A DNA stretch of 64,000 nt. It comes from Lachnospiraceae bacterium (GTDB taxonomy: Bacteria > Bacillota > Clostridia > Lachnospirales > Lachnospiraceae). Both the position numbers and the translations under genes were made by a program. This document shows, piece after piece, positions 53,296-61,863 of the stretch; within the stretch, counting starts at the first letter, position 1, and the number at the start of each line of letters is the position of its first letter. The notes under the pieces are model-generated. The model ran no database searches. It worked only from the letters and a program-made list of their open reading frames with translations, and was not told where the DNA came from. The stretch spans positions 124,001-188,000 of the forward strand of contig JAFSGE010000056.1 of assembly GCA_017434885.1 (NCBI GenBank), given 5' to 3'.

Positions 53296-54594
53296 TTACA
53301 GATTATTTACTTCATGATGAGCAGCTTCAACCTTATCCCTGATGTCCAAAAAAACCTCTGCCAATAACGGTTCAAAATCCTGCCCGCTTCCCTCTTGTAT
53401 TATCTCAAAGCATTTATCCAGCGGAAGTGCCTCACGGTAACACCTCTTCATGGATACCGCATCAAATACATCTGCAATTGCCATAATTCTCGCACACAAG
53501 GGAATTTCTTTTCTTTTTAGTCCGTCCGGATATCCTTTTCCGTTCCACTTTTCATGATGATAACGGGATACTTCATATGCCATCTGTGTAAATTCTTTGT
53601 TTTCCAAATGCCCGAATGTTTCCCGGATAATTTCTCCGCCTTTGGCAGCATGCTGCTTCATGGCTTCAAATTCCTCATCAGTCAGCTTTCCCGGTTTCTG
53701 CAATATCACATCCGGCACAGAAACCTTTCCGATATCATGCATGGGTGCTGACCTGCATAGGTTATTGATGTAGTCTTTCGTCAGTACATCCTTATAAAAT
53801 CCTCTGTGTCTAAGTTCTTCTGCCAAGAGCTTGACATACAGTGATGTTCTCTTGATATGACCTCCGGTACTGCCATCCTTATTTTCTACCAATGTAGCAA
53901 ATCCCATCACCATTTCTTTGTGATAGCGCGACAATTCCTCTATAACCGGATTTTCCTGATTAATATAAACACCGATAATAATTGTTGTCACGGCAATGCT
54001 GCTGAGCAACGCCTGCGGATGTATCATCTGAAATGTTGTGACACAAAATAGCACAGCCAAATATGTAAAAATGCCAAACCGCTTATGCCGCTCAATGTAT
54101 TTCCATCGCTTAAAAAAAGTCACCCATGAAAGCAGAATATATACGCCTGCCATAATAAAGCAGGTATATGCCGAAATCCCCATGGAATAATTGCTGATTT
54201 CTCCTTCATGGTATTTCAGCTGCGGCATAAACACCACTACAACCAACACATTCAATATATAAGGAATATACAGGAGCATCCCATATTTCTTGGGTTTCGG
54301 TATTCCCTCCGTAATTGCCCGCATATAAAGGAATAGCAAAAAAATAAGCGTATCAAGACTCAGTAAAAAGAACATGTGACAAATCATGTTTACCATCGGT
54401 GCTACCACGTCCGGATGATTCACGGTGTGCGCTGTGATGCCATCAAACAATACGCTGATAATTCCCACAACAAGCAGATAGTCAAATATCCTCAGCTTAT
54501 GCTTTTTGTGGTATTTCCCACGCTCTTTCCAATATAGAAATGCAATGTATAATAAAATCATCATACATCCCATCTGTAACTTATAATATTGCAT
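53296..54594 (-). CDS. Membrane HD-GYP phosphodiesterase
   Basis: A 432-residue protein with about seven N-terminal membrane helices (about 5-225) and a C-terminal HD-GYP domain (about 235-420). The motifs are PMHDIGKVSVPDVILQKPGK and HHEKWNGKGYPDGL with CARIMAIADVFDAV, so the metal site looks intact. The start ATG 54594 follows GGAG by six bases. The leader in front of it has a promoter, a structured region and a terminator. It is the first gene of an operon with the chemoreceptor. Confidence 0.93.
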   Translation of the reverse strand: MQYYKLQMGCMMILLYIAFLYWKERGKYHKKHKLRIFDYLLVVGIISVLFDGITAHTVNHPDVVAPMVNMICHMFFLLSLDTLIFLLFLYMRAITEGIPKPKKYGMLLYIPYILNVLVVVVFMPQLKYHEGEISNYSMGISAYTCFIMAGVYILLSWVTFFKRWKYIERHKRFGIFTYLAVLFCVTTFQMIHPQALLSSIAVTTIIIGVYINQENPVIEELSRYHKEMVMGFATLVENKDGSTGGHIKRTSLYVKLLAEELRHRGFYKDVLTKDYINNLCRSAPMHDIGKVSVPDVILQKPGKLTDEEFEAMKQHAAKGGEIIRETFGHLENKEFTQMAYEVSRYHHEKWNGKGYPDGLKRKEIPLCARIMAIADVFDAVSMKRCYREALPLDKCFEIIQEGSGQDFEPLLAEVFLDIRDKVEAAHHEVNNL

Positions 54595-54735
54595 TCTTTT
54601 CTCCACCTTTAATGCCAACAAACAAAAAAACCGATAAACTGCGTGAAAAGCACACAAGTTTACCGGCTCTGCGTCTATCAGACTCTGCGTCTATGCGTCT
54701 GGCTCTTTTATATAACTTCGTTATGTAACATTTGT
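54595..54735 (-). promoter_or_regulatory. Structured leader (attenuator / riboswitch-like) of the HD-GYP gene
   Basis: The transcript from the promoter at 54739-54767 has a leader of about 140 bases. It contains three related words, GACGCATA, GACGCAGAG and GACGCAGAGCC (54664-54700 on the minus strand), able to form GTCT-GAT-AGAC hairpins. The last word is next to a terminator. GACGCAGAGCC differs by one base from the GACGCAAAGCC core of c-di-GMP-I riboswitches, but the usual 5' half of that fold is not evident. The class is undecided. Confidence 0.55.
54624..54666 (-). terminator. Leader terminator upstream of the HD-GYP gene
   Basis: CCGGTAAAC (54666-54658) pairs with GTTTATCGG (54639-54631) with one G-T wobble. 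An inner GTGTG/CACGC stem extends it, and seven T's follow. The T-run ends about 30 bases before the start codon, so read-through of this hairpin must control expression. Confidence 0.85.
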
Positions 54736-54738
54736 TTT

Positions 54739-54767
54739 ATTATATCTCTCTTAGGTTCTTTTGTCAA
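54739..54767 (-). promoter_or_regulatory. Consensus sigma-A promoter of the HD-GYP operon
   Basis: TTGACA (54767-54762), 17-base spacer and TATAAT (54744-54739), all consensus. The -35 begins immediately after the stop codon of the KTR gene. Confidence 0.9.
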
Positions 54768-54944
54768 TCATGAAACATTACCATGCACAATATGTATATT
54801 CTCATTCTTTACGTGAATCACGGTTTCCTCTTTACACTTTGGACAAAACAACGGAAAAAATTTTAATTCTGTTTCCTTTCTGATTTTAATTCTCGTTTTG
54901 CTTTGGCACACCGGACAATAAATCCATTTATTATTATCTGTCAT
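54768..54944 (-). CDS. Cysteine-rich KTR protein (zinc-ribbon-like)
   Basis: A 58-residue small protein with two CxxC pairs, YCPVCQSKTR and FCPKCKEET, that should bind one zinc. The KTR context after the first pair matches the Cys_rich_KTR family seen in conjugative transposons and Firmicute chromosomes. The start ATG 54944 follows AAGGTGGG. No conjugation genes are near. Its function is unknown, and its place directly before the HD-GYP promoter looks coincidental or shared with other loci. Confidence 0.8.
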   Translation of the reverse strand: MTDNNKWIYCPVCQSKTRIKIRKETELKFFPLFCPKCKEETVIHVKNENIHIVHGNVS

Positions 54945-55086
54945 AATTTCATCCCACCTTATAACTACCATTATAAATAGCAAAACAAAGTTTTTCATTT
55001 GATTTTATTTGAAAAACATTGCCGTTTTTGTGATTATATGACATACTGTTGATAACAAACAGGAAACTCAGCGTAAGGAGATTTTT

Positions 55087-55935
55087 ATGCCGGCACCATT
55101 GCCCCAGGGAAAACAAATCATTGTACATTACGGCATCTATGAAGAACATTATCAGATGAAATCCATGCAGATGTCCACAGACCATTATAATATTGGTATT
55201 ACTTTACAGGGATGCCGGCGTACCGTCACCCCTCATTTTTCCTATTGCTATCAGGCAGGAGATGTTGCTTTGGCACCACCTTATCTGCTTCACCGCACTG
55301 TGGCCGAAAGTGACGGACCTTACGAGCGTATTATGGTCAAATTTTCTTACAAATTCGCAGAGCCTTTTATCAGGGAAATGGGGCAGGACGTCTTTGATCG
55401 GCTTTATGAAAACTATGTGTATTATTTCACGCCTGAGACTCAGGATAAAATCAGACATCTCTTTTTTGACATGTATGAAGAATATCAAAAAAACACCCCT
55501 TACAGGGAATTTATCCTGCAAGGGATGCTGTTTCGTCTGTTTACAATAATCATGGAAGAACATCTTCCCATAGAAGTTACCATGTATCCTTCCTCTCTCA
55601 CGCCCCGGATTCTTGACGCAATTAACTATATGGAAAAATACTATCAAACCAATATTACCATGGAAGAAGTTGCCCACAATATCGGATTTTCTCCGTCCTA
55701 TTTTTCCCGGCTTTTCCATGCACAGTTGGGTATGTCCTACCGCACTTATTTAAGTAATATTCAAATCCGGAACGTTCAGCTTCTTTTGGCAAACACAGAT
55801 TTATCTGTCAGTGACATTGCAAAAGAAACCGGTTATGTACATGTTGATTATCTGTCTGCACAGTTTAAAAAGAAAACAGGTATGACCCCCAGCCAATATC
55901 GCAAGCAGAGTGCACTTGGCTTATTGCCTTCTTAG
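55087..55935 (+). CDS. AraC-family transcriptional regulator
   Basis: A 282-residue regulator and the only plus-strand gene in the window. An N-terminal cupin-like sensing domain (about 10-150; FSYCYQAGDVALAPPYLLHRT) is followed by a C-terminal double helix-turn-helix (about 180-278; MEEVAHNIGFSPSYFSRLFH and ISVSDIAKETGYVHVDYLSAQF-like). It starts at ATG 55087 with AAGGAG six bases upstream. It is divergent from the KTR/HD-GYP side and convergent with the EAL gene. Target genes are unknown. Confidence 0.94.
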   Translation: MPAPLPQGKQIIVHYGIYEEHYQMKSMQMSTDHYNIGITLQGCRRTVTPHFSYCYQAGDVALAPPYLLHRTVAESDGPYERIMVKFSYKFAEPFIREMGQDVFDRLYENYVYYFTPETQDKIRHLFFDMYEEYQKNTPYREFILQGMLFRLFTIIMEEHLPIEVTMYPSSLTPRILDAINYMEKYYQTNITMEEVAHNIGFSPSYFSRLFHAQLGMSYRTYLSNIQIRNVQLLLANTDLSVSDIAKETGYVHVDYLSAQFKKKTGMTPSQYRKQSALGLLPS

Positions 55936-55945
55936 TTCTTTGTTT

Positions 55946-57949
55946 TTAGTATTTATATTTCTCGACAAACTCTTCTACTGCCATTGGCTTTGCAAAGAAA
56001 TATCCCTGAATCAGGTCACACTCCTGCTCCACAAGGAAATCCACCTGTTCCCGGCTCTCAATTCCCTCAGCCACAATCTTCATATTCAGCTTCTTGGCAA
56101 GGTCAATTACCTCCGAAACAATGAGCATACCTCTCTCCTCCACATTTTCTCCCCTGAAAAAGTCTGCATCAATTTTCAGGACATCCAACTGCAGTTCTTT
56201 CAGTGAATTCAGTGAAGAATAACCTGCTCCGAAATCATCCATGGATACAATAAATCCAAATTCCCTGAGTTTCTTTACCGTATCAAGCAGCACTTTCTTG
56301 TCATCAAAGAATGCGCTCTCTGTAAGTTCCAGTTCTATGACACTGTGAGGCACCCGGTACTTGTCTACAATACTGCAAATATGTTCCGCCAAATCCTCTC
56401 TGGTGAAATGTGCTCTTGAGACATTAACGGATATGGGAACTATTTTTCGCCCTTCAGAAATCCAACGCGCCTGCAGACTTGCCACTTCCTCAAGCATGTA
56501 ATCATCCAGTTTTAAAATAAAACCGTTTTTTTCAAAAATAGGAATGAACTTATTAGGTGGAATAAAACCATCCTTGGGATGTATCCATCTGACCAAAGCC
56601 TCTGCACCGGCCAATATTTCCTGCATGGCGCTGATTTTAGGTTGCAAATAGACCTTAAACTCTTTGTTCAAAAGTGCACGGTCCATTTCATCCTCCACCT
56701 TACGCTCCCACAATTTCTGCTTATTCATCTCTTCATCAAAAAATGCTATTCTGTTTTCTGTGTCCTCTCCCATCATATCACAGGCAATCAGTGCATTATT
56801 ATACAACTGCTCCACATCTCTCTGGCCTGCTTCTATCTGGCATACTCCAACACCAAAATACATTTTCATGTTCGGTAACACTGCATTTAACGTACTTTTA
56901 AGTGCCTCAATTCTATCCCGCAGCTGCTGTTCATCATTATAGCAAATCAATAAACCAAACTCTGCATTTTCATGGTATGCCATCACTTCATGATATTTTA
57001 AGGATTTTTTTAATGCATAATAAAATTTCTCTATCAGAGCTTCGCCTTCCTGTACTCCAAAGCAAGTGCAAAAGCTCCTGTATTTATACATCCGCAGATG
57101 AATCATTGCGTATTTTCTTCTGCTTCCGCGATTTCTCTTAAGAAGAGAAGTTCCCTTTTTGACAAAGCCAAGCCAGTTGTCTCCGCCTGTTACCATGTCA
57201 GTATAAATAATTTTGGTTGTTTTACGTATACTGACAATTACACTGACGAAAGATACAATGTAATATAATGCAAAGATACTAATCATGATGATAAACAGCA
57301 CAAGCGTTACCAATAGCATCACCAAATCATTGGCATATACATTAATCTGATTCAGCACAAAAACATTCAGATGATTAACGGGAACCGCATACCATACCTT
57401 GAGTTGAAGAAGTGATGCCTGCCCGCCATCAACAAATACATCTGTTTCATTCAGAAGACTCACAAAATCTAATTTGCTGATAATATCCGTATTGATTACC
57501 AGCGTATTTTCATCCTCCGAAAAAACACCTTCCTCATCTTCTTCTATCAGCATCTGAATGCCGGAACCGAATTTAGCCTGCCTTAGTTCAAATTCTGTCA
57601 TCTTATCCTCATTTGGATAACTTCCGTCACTGGACCAGACTTCCCCGCCTTCCGTATCTGTAACCGCTACCGTTTCAATGTCTGTTTCCATATCCATATA
57701 AGTCAATACCGACGTTGTAATGCTCTCAGCACTTGTTTCGTTGTATTCCTCATACAAACCTGCAATCTTAGCAGAACGATTGCTGCACTCATTCACTTTC
57801 CGCTGTACTACATCAAGGCAAGTCGTTCCCAGCGCAAGCATAATCAGTAACGCAAACAACATCAAAATCAAAAACAGACCGAGCACGGAAGGCCAGATAT
57901 GTTTCTTTTTCAATCTCTTAATACGTTTATCTTTTGAATTGCTCATCAC
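55946..57949 (-). CDS. EAL-domain c-di-GMP phosphodiesterase with degenerate GGDEF
   Basis: A 667-residue protein. Two membrane helices (about 20-42 and 210-235) enclose an extracytoplasmic sensor of about 165 residues. The GGDEF region (about 255-395) has HENAEF where GGDEF should be, so it cannot make c-di-GMP. The EAL domain (about 420-660) has GAEALVRW, the loop MDDFGAGYSSL, KIDADFF and VAEGIESREQ, with catalytic residues kept. It is likely an active phosphodiesterase controlled by the sensor and the degenerate domain. M1/M2 are close alternatives for the start. Confidence 0.94.
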   Translation of the reverse strand: MMSNSKDKRIKRLKKKHIWPSVLGLFLILMLFALLIMLALGTTCLDVVQRKVNECSNRSAKIAGLYEEYNETSAESITTSVLTYMDMETDIETVAVTDTEGGEVWSSDGSYPNEDKMTEFELRQAKFGSGIQMLIEEDEEGVFSEDENTLVINTDIISKLDFVSLLNETDVFVDGGQASLLQLKVWYAVPVNHLNVFVLNQINVYANDLVMLLVTLVLFIIMISIFALYYIVSFVSVIVSIRKTTKIIYTDMVTGGDNWLGFVKKGTSLLKRNRGSRRKYAMIHLRMYKYRSFCTCFGVQEGEALIEKFYYALKKSLKYHEVMAYHENAEFGLLICYNDEQQLRDRIEALKSTLNAVLPNMKMYFGVGVCQIEAGQRDVEQLYNNALIACDMMGEDTENRIAFFDEEMNKQKLWERKVEDEMDRALLNKEFKVYLQPKISAMQEILAGAEALVRWIHPKDGFIPPNKFIPIFEKNGFILKLDDYMLEEVASLQARWISEGRKIVPISVNVSRAHFTREDLAEHICSIVDKYRVPHSVIELELTESAFFDDKKVLLDTVKKLREFGFIVSMDDFGAGYSSLNSLKELQLDVLKIDADFFRGENVEERGMLIVSEVIDLAKKLNMKIVAEGIESREQVDFLVEQECDLIQGYFFAKPMAVEEFVEKYKY

Positions 57950-57975
57950 ATTTCTCCTGTCACATTTATGTCCAT

Positions 57976-57984
57976 ATTATAACA
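57976..57984 (-). promoter_or_regulatory. Extended -10 promoter of the EAL gene
   Basis: TGTTATAAT on the minus strand is an extended -10 with a consensus TATAAT, about 30 bases upstream of the EAL start. No good -35 was found. Confidence 0.5.
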
Positions 57985-58013
57985 GATTTAGAAATCGTCA
58001 TCTACCTGTATTG

Positions 58014-58052
58014 ACAAAAAATCCCACTATCGGCATTTTGGCCAATAGTGGG
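58014..58052 (-). terminator. Intrinsic terminator of the AraC gene downstream of uvrA-like
   Basis: CCCACTAT (read from 58052) with an inner GGC/GCC pair and ATAGTGGG forms a strong stem followed by ATTTTTTG on the minus strand, about 40 bases past the AraC stop. Confidence 0.82.
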
Positions 58053-58091
58053 TTATTACCAATACTTTGCATTGTCATTTTTCTCTGCGGA

Positions 58092-58976
58092 TTACGCGTC
58101 TTTTTTCTTTACTGCCCTTAGTTCAATATAACCTCTGCTGCCTATGGGTTCCAGCTGAATGCGAGGATTACTGTTATCCCACTGAAATCCGTTTACAGAA
58201 GGGTCATAAATGTTCATGGCATGTTGCACAGACCGGATTGCTTCGCAATAATCTTCCTCCTGAAAAGGTTGTCCCTGAAACATTAAATAATCTGCTTCCG
58301 GTAACATAATTACATCAAAGCCTTCCGGTATCATTCCCATATAATCCTTTTCCACCTCAACTCCCTGTACATAAGTGGATGTATTCGGTTTCTTATACTT
58401 TTCGGGAAGCCACATACAAACAGGCTCCCCGGAAAGAGATTTCATACTCAGAAGAATCCCCCATACATCACAGGAGACTTCTTCACAGTACGGAAAATAA
58501 TCTTCCGCAGAAACACCTCTTTTTATAATACATAATCTCTCAGGTTTATGCACAACCTGTACAAAAACACTCTGTATATCTGACATATCTATTTCATCCT
58601 TTCTAAGTTCTCTGTATTTGACTCCGTAGGGAACAAACAGTCCTATGGGAACCGGATTTCTGACATAATCACTGGGATTGCAGCCAAATTCTTTATGAAA
58701 AGCCCTCGTGAAGCCATCCACACTGCCAAACCCAAGTTCATATGCCACATCGATAATCCGGCACTCTTCATCTCTGATACGAAGCGCAGCTTTGGAAAGC
58801 CTCAGTTTGCGGACATACTCGGCTATGCTTATCCCCAAGTACTCCCGAAACAAACGATAGGAATACCAAGGGGAAAACAAAGATACCTTTGCCATATCCG
58901 TAAGTGTCATTTCCTTTTCCAAGTTTTCCTCAATGTAATCCTGCATTCTTTGAACTGCCAAAACCTGTTCTTTCAT
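58092..58976 (-). CDS. AraC-family regulator with C-terminal effector-binding domain
   Basis: A 294-residue regulator. The helix-turn-helix domain is N-terminal (about 8-105; MTLTDMAKVSLFSPWYSYRLF, then IDVAYELGFGSVDGFTRAFH). A GyrI-like/Rob-type effector-binding domain makes up the rest. Such regulators sense drugs or small molecules. ATG 58976 has AAGGA seven bases upstream. It follows the UvrA-like gene by 13 bases, so they are one operon and it may control that ATPase. Confidence 0.92.
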   Translation of the reverse strand: MKEQVLAVQRMQDYIEENLEKEMTLTDMAKVSLFSPWYSYRLFREYLGISIAEYVRKLRLSKAALRIRDEECRIIDVAYELGFGSVDGFTRAFHKEFGCNPSDYVRNPVPIGLFVPYGVKYRELRKDEIDMSDIQSVFVQVVHKPERLCIIKRGVSAEDYFPYCEEVSCDVWGILLSMKSLSGEPVCMWLPEKYKKPNTSTYVQGVEVEKDYMGMIPEGFDVIMLPEADYLMFQGQPFQEEDYCEAIRSVQHAMNIYDPSVNGFQWDNSNPRIQLEPIGSRGYIELRAVKKKDA

Positions 58977-58989
58977 ATCCATTTCCTTT

Positions 58990-61236
58990 TTATGCTTTTC
59001 TCAAATATTTTGCTGTTATAGTCTCTGCCTTCTCTATCATCTCCTTAGGCGTTCCGGTAAACACCACTTCTCCTCCCATGGTTCCTCCGTCCGGCCCGAT
59101 GTCTATGATATAGTCTGCCTGCTTCATTACATCCTGATTATGTTCAATTACGATTACCGTATTTCCTTTTTCCACAAGGCTTTCAAGCAGTTGCATAATG
59201 CTTTTAATATCAGAAGCATGAAGTCCTGTTGTAGGTTCATCCAAAACGTAAATATTCCCCTGCCCATTGATATCTTTTGCAAGCTTCACTCTTTGCCGTT
59301 CACCGCCGGATAACGTTGAAAGCGGCTGTCCGATAGAAAGATAAGGCAATCCTACTTCCATTAATGCCTGCAGATATCTGCTGATTTTCTTATTATCTTT
59401 GAAAAACTCATACGCATCCTCCACAGACATTTTTAGTATCTCCACCACATTTTTTCCCCTGTAAGAATATTTTAGCGCCTCTTTACTGTAGCGGGTTCCC
59501 TCACATTCCTCGCACACTGTTGTCACAGGATCCATAAATACAAGCTCTGTTACAATACTTCCCCTGCCCTTACATGCCGGACATGCACCTTTTCCATTAA
59601 ATGTAAAAAGCGAAGCATCCTGATGATTCTCCAAAGCAAGCACCTTCCGAATCTCATCAAAGAATCCCAGAAATGTTGCCGGTGTGGAACGCCCTGTAGC
59701 TGTTACAGGTGACTGATCAACCAGCACTACCCTGTCCGCATACTGTTTTGCAAAAACATCCCTTATCAGCGTACTCTTTCCCGAACCCGCCACTCCGGTA
59801 ATCACCGATAAAACGTCAAGCGGAATATCTACGGAAATATTTTTCAAATTGTGTAAATTTGCATTTCTCACCGGCAGAAACTCTTTTGCTTTTCTTGGAT
59901 TTACCTTAACCTGTACCTCTTCCTTCATGGCATTCCCCGTCTTTGTTCCTGAAAGCAGAAGGGCTTCGTAGCTTCCCTGAAACAAAATCTCACCACCTGC
60001 TTTGCCCGCTAACGGTCCCACATCAACAATCTCATCCGCAATACTGATAATGTCTTTATCATGTTCTACCACTAATACTGTGTTACCCTTATCCCGCAGA
60101 CTTCTAAGCAGCCTGACCATTCTGTGTACATCTCTCGGATGCATTCCCGTACTTGGTTCATCGAATATATATGTCATTCCTGTAAGGGAGCTTCCCATAT
60201 ATCTTACCAGCTTTAACCGCTGTGCTTCACCGCCGGACAATGTTGATGATTCCCTGTTCATACTCAGATAAGGAAGTCCGATATCTATCATTCTCGTAAG
60301 GGATGCCACCAAAGACTCCACGATTGTAGCCGCTCTTTTATCTTCAATACTAAGCAATACCTCCCGAAGTTTTAAGAATTCCATCTCACACATTTCATCA
60401 ATGCTATACCCTGCAACCTTACAGCTAAGAACCGTATCATTCAGACGTTTTCCCTTACAGCAGGAGCATTCTTTTTCTTCCACCAGTTCAGCCATCATTT
60501 TCCTCACTCCGGCACTTTTTACTTCCTCACTGTTTCTTTTGATAAGCTGTCTGTTAAAATGATTCTCGATTCCTTCGACCAGATTTGAAACCGGTTTTTC
60601 CCCCTTACTTTTGGCACCATATAACAAAATATTTCTTTCTGTTTCTGTAAAGTCCTTATACTTTTTATCAAGAGGAATTACCCCTGACTGTGCATAGCGC
60701 TTCCAATAATAATTCCCAACATGAAAGGCGTCCAGATCTGCCATTCCCTCATTCCATGTTTTCTCCGGGTCAATTCTACACTCCACATTTACTGTCAGTA
60801 CTTTCCCGATTCCAAAGCATTCCGGGCACATTCCTTTCGGATCGTTAAAGGAAAAATAAGACGCCGTGCCCACATAAGGCTCTCCGATACGTGAATACAA
60901 AAGTCTGACTGCTGAATACAAATCACTGATTGTGCCTACCGTAGAACGGGCATTTCCGCCAAGCCTGCTTTGGTCGATTATAACAGAAGCTGTTAAATTA
61001 TCAATGTACTCTACCTTCGGCTTTTCATATTTAGGCAGTCTTCCTCTCATAAACGCCGTATATGTTTCGTTCATTTGCCTCTGACTCTCCGCGGCTATCG
61101 TATCAAACACAATACTTGATTTCCCGGAGCCGGAAACACCTGTAAATACCACTATCTTTTCTTTGGGTATCTCTAAAGAAACATTTTTTAAATTATTCTG
61201 CTTTAATCCTCTGATAACAATTCTGTCCGTACTCAT
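58990..61236 (-). CDS. Class II UvrA-like ABC ATPase
   Basis: A 748-residue protein with two ABC ATPase cores: GVSGSGKSSIVFDTI and GVAGSGKSTLIRDV (Walker A), LSGGEAQRLKL and LSGGERQRVKL (signatures). Zinc-module cysteines are CPECFGIGK, CSCCKGKRL, CPACKGRGS and CEECEGTRY. It is about 200 residues shorter than true UvrA (about 940), which places it with UvrA2-type proteins that lack the UvrB-binding domain and are often linked to drug resistance. The start is ATG 61236 with AAAGG upstream. It probably acts with its AraC regulator. Confidence 0.93.
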   Translation of the reverse strand: MSTDRIVIRGLKQNNLKNVSLEIPKEKIVVFTGVSGSGKSSIVFDTIAAESQRQMNETYTAFMRGRLPKYEKPKVEYIDNLTASVIIDQSRLGGNARSTVGTISDLYSAVRLLYSRIGEPYVGTASYFSFNDPKGMCPECFGIGKVLTVNVECRIDPEKTWNEGMADLDAFHVGNYYWKRYAQSGVIPLDKKYKDFTETERNILLYGAKSKGEKPVSNLVEGIENHFNRQLIKRNSEEVKSAGVRKMMAELVEEKECSCCKGKRLNDTVLSCKVAGYSIDEMCEMEFLKLREVLLSIEDKRAATIVESLVASLTRMIDIGLPYLSMNRESSTLSGGEAQRLKLVRYMGSSLTGMTYIFDEPSTGMHPRDVHRMVRLLRSLRDKGNTVLVVEHDKDIISIADEIVDVGPLAGKAGGEILFQGSYEALLLSGTKTGNAMKEEVQVKVNPRKAKEFLPVRNANLHNLKNISVDIPLDVLSVITGVAGSGKSTLIRDVFAKQYADRVVLVDQSPVTATGRSTPATFLGFFDEIRKVLALENHQDASLFTFNGKGACPACKGRGSIVTELVFMDPVTTVCEECEGTRYSKEALKYSYRGKNVVEILKMSVEDAYEFFKDNKKISRYLQALMEVGLPYLSIGQPLSTLSGGERQRVKLAKDINGQGNIYVLDEPTTGLHASDIKSIMQLLESLVEKGNTVIVIEHNQDVMKQADYIIDIGPDGGTMGGEVVFTGTPKEMIEKAETITAKYLRKA

Positions 61237-61334
61237 ATACCACACACCTTTCTTCTGTCTTATAAGATGTATCATAATTTCTCTTTCAGAATTGTTCTCG
61301 ACTTTTCTTGCTCTCTTTTATCTTAAATACTGAT

Positions 61335-61829
61335 TTATATTGCTAAAATCAAATGAATCATACCTCCCGACAACGCTGCCACTACTAACCCCAAAACAAG
61401 TCCTATCGCCGCGCCTCTTGCATGAAATCCATAATTTTTATACTCTTTTTCCATATCTTCTGTACCCGGTATTCTTAGTTTCCTGCTATGACAAAAAATT
61501 CCCCAATCCAAAACAACCAAGTCGTAAAGATTTACAGCAAAAAACAATGTAAACACATGAATAAATGTTGCTCCAAAGCTTCTGCATCCAGAAAAGTAGG
61601 CAACAACAGATAATACTATTACAAAAAACATGAGTCCGCCTATCTTTTTACTGATGTGAGAACTTTTTCGCTGCTTAATTGAGCCTTTATATTGCGGCAG
61701 TTCATCTACTCTTTTTATCACTTCAGGCGGGTAGGACATAATCATACTGATAGGATCTTTATATTGTGCCGGTAAAATTATTAATGTAAACAGCAAGCAA
61801 CAAACTACACATTGAATAAATAAAACCAT
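61335..61829 (-). CDS. Small four-helix membrane protein of unknown function
   Basis: A 164-residue protein with helices at about 1-18, 63-80, 85-105 and 140-162, and a basic segment between the first two. No family was recognised. It is 35 bases downstream of the ATC-hydrolase-like gene and shares its operon. The start ATG 61829 has GGAGAGG upstream. Confidence 0.7.
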   Translation of the reverse strand: MVLFIQCVVCCLLFTLIILPAQYKDPISMIMSYPPEVIKRVDELPQYKGSIKQRKSSHISKKIGGLMFFVIVLSVVAYFSGCRSFGATFIHVFTLFFAVNLYDLVVLDWGIFCHSRKLRIPGTEDMEKEYKNYGFHARGAAIGLVLGLVVAALSGGMIHLILAI

Positions 61830-61863
61830 TTCGTTTTCCTCTCCGTTCTTTCAATAATCAATT

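Noticed and set aside
54595..54735. Calling the HD-GYP leader a c-di-GMP-I riboswitch outright
   Set aside because: Only one short core word resembles the known consensus. The 5' half of the fold and the expected P3 pairing are not evident, so it is kept as an unclassified leader.
55000..55086. Promoter for the plus-strand AraC gene
   Set aside because: TTGAAA and TTATAT hexamers are present but spaced 19 bases apart; too weak to call.
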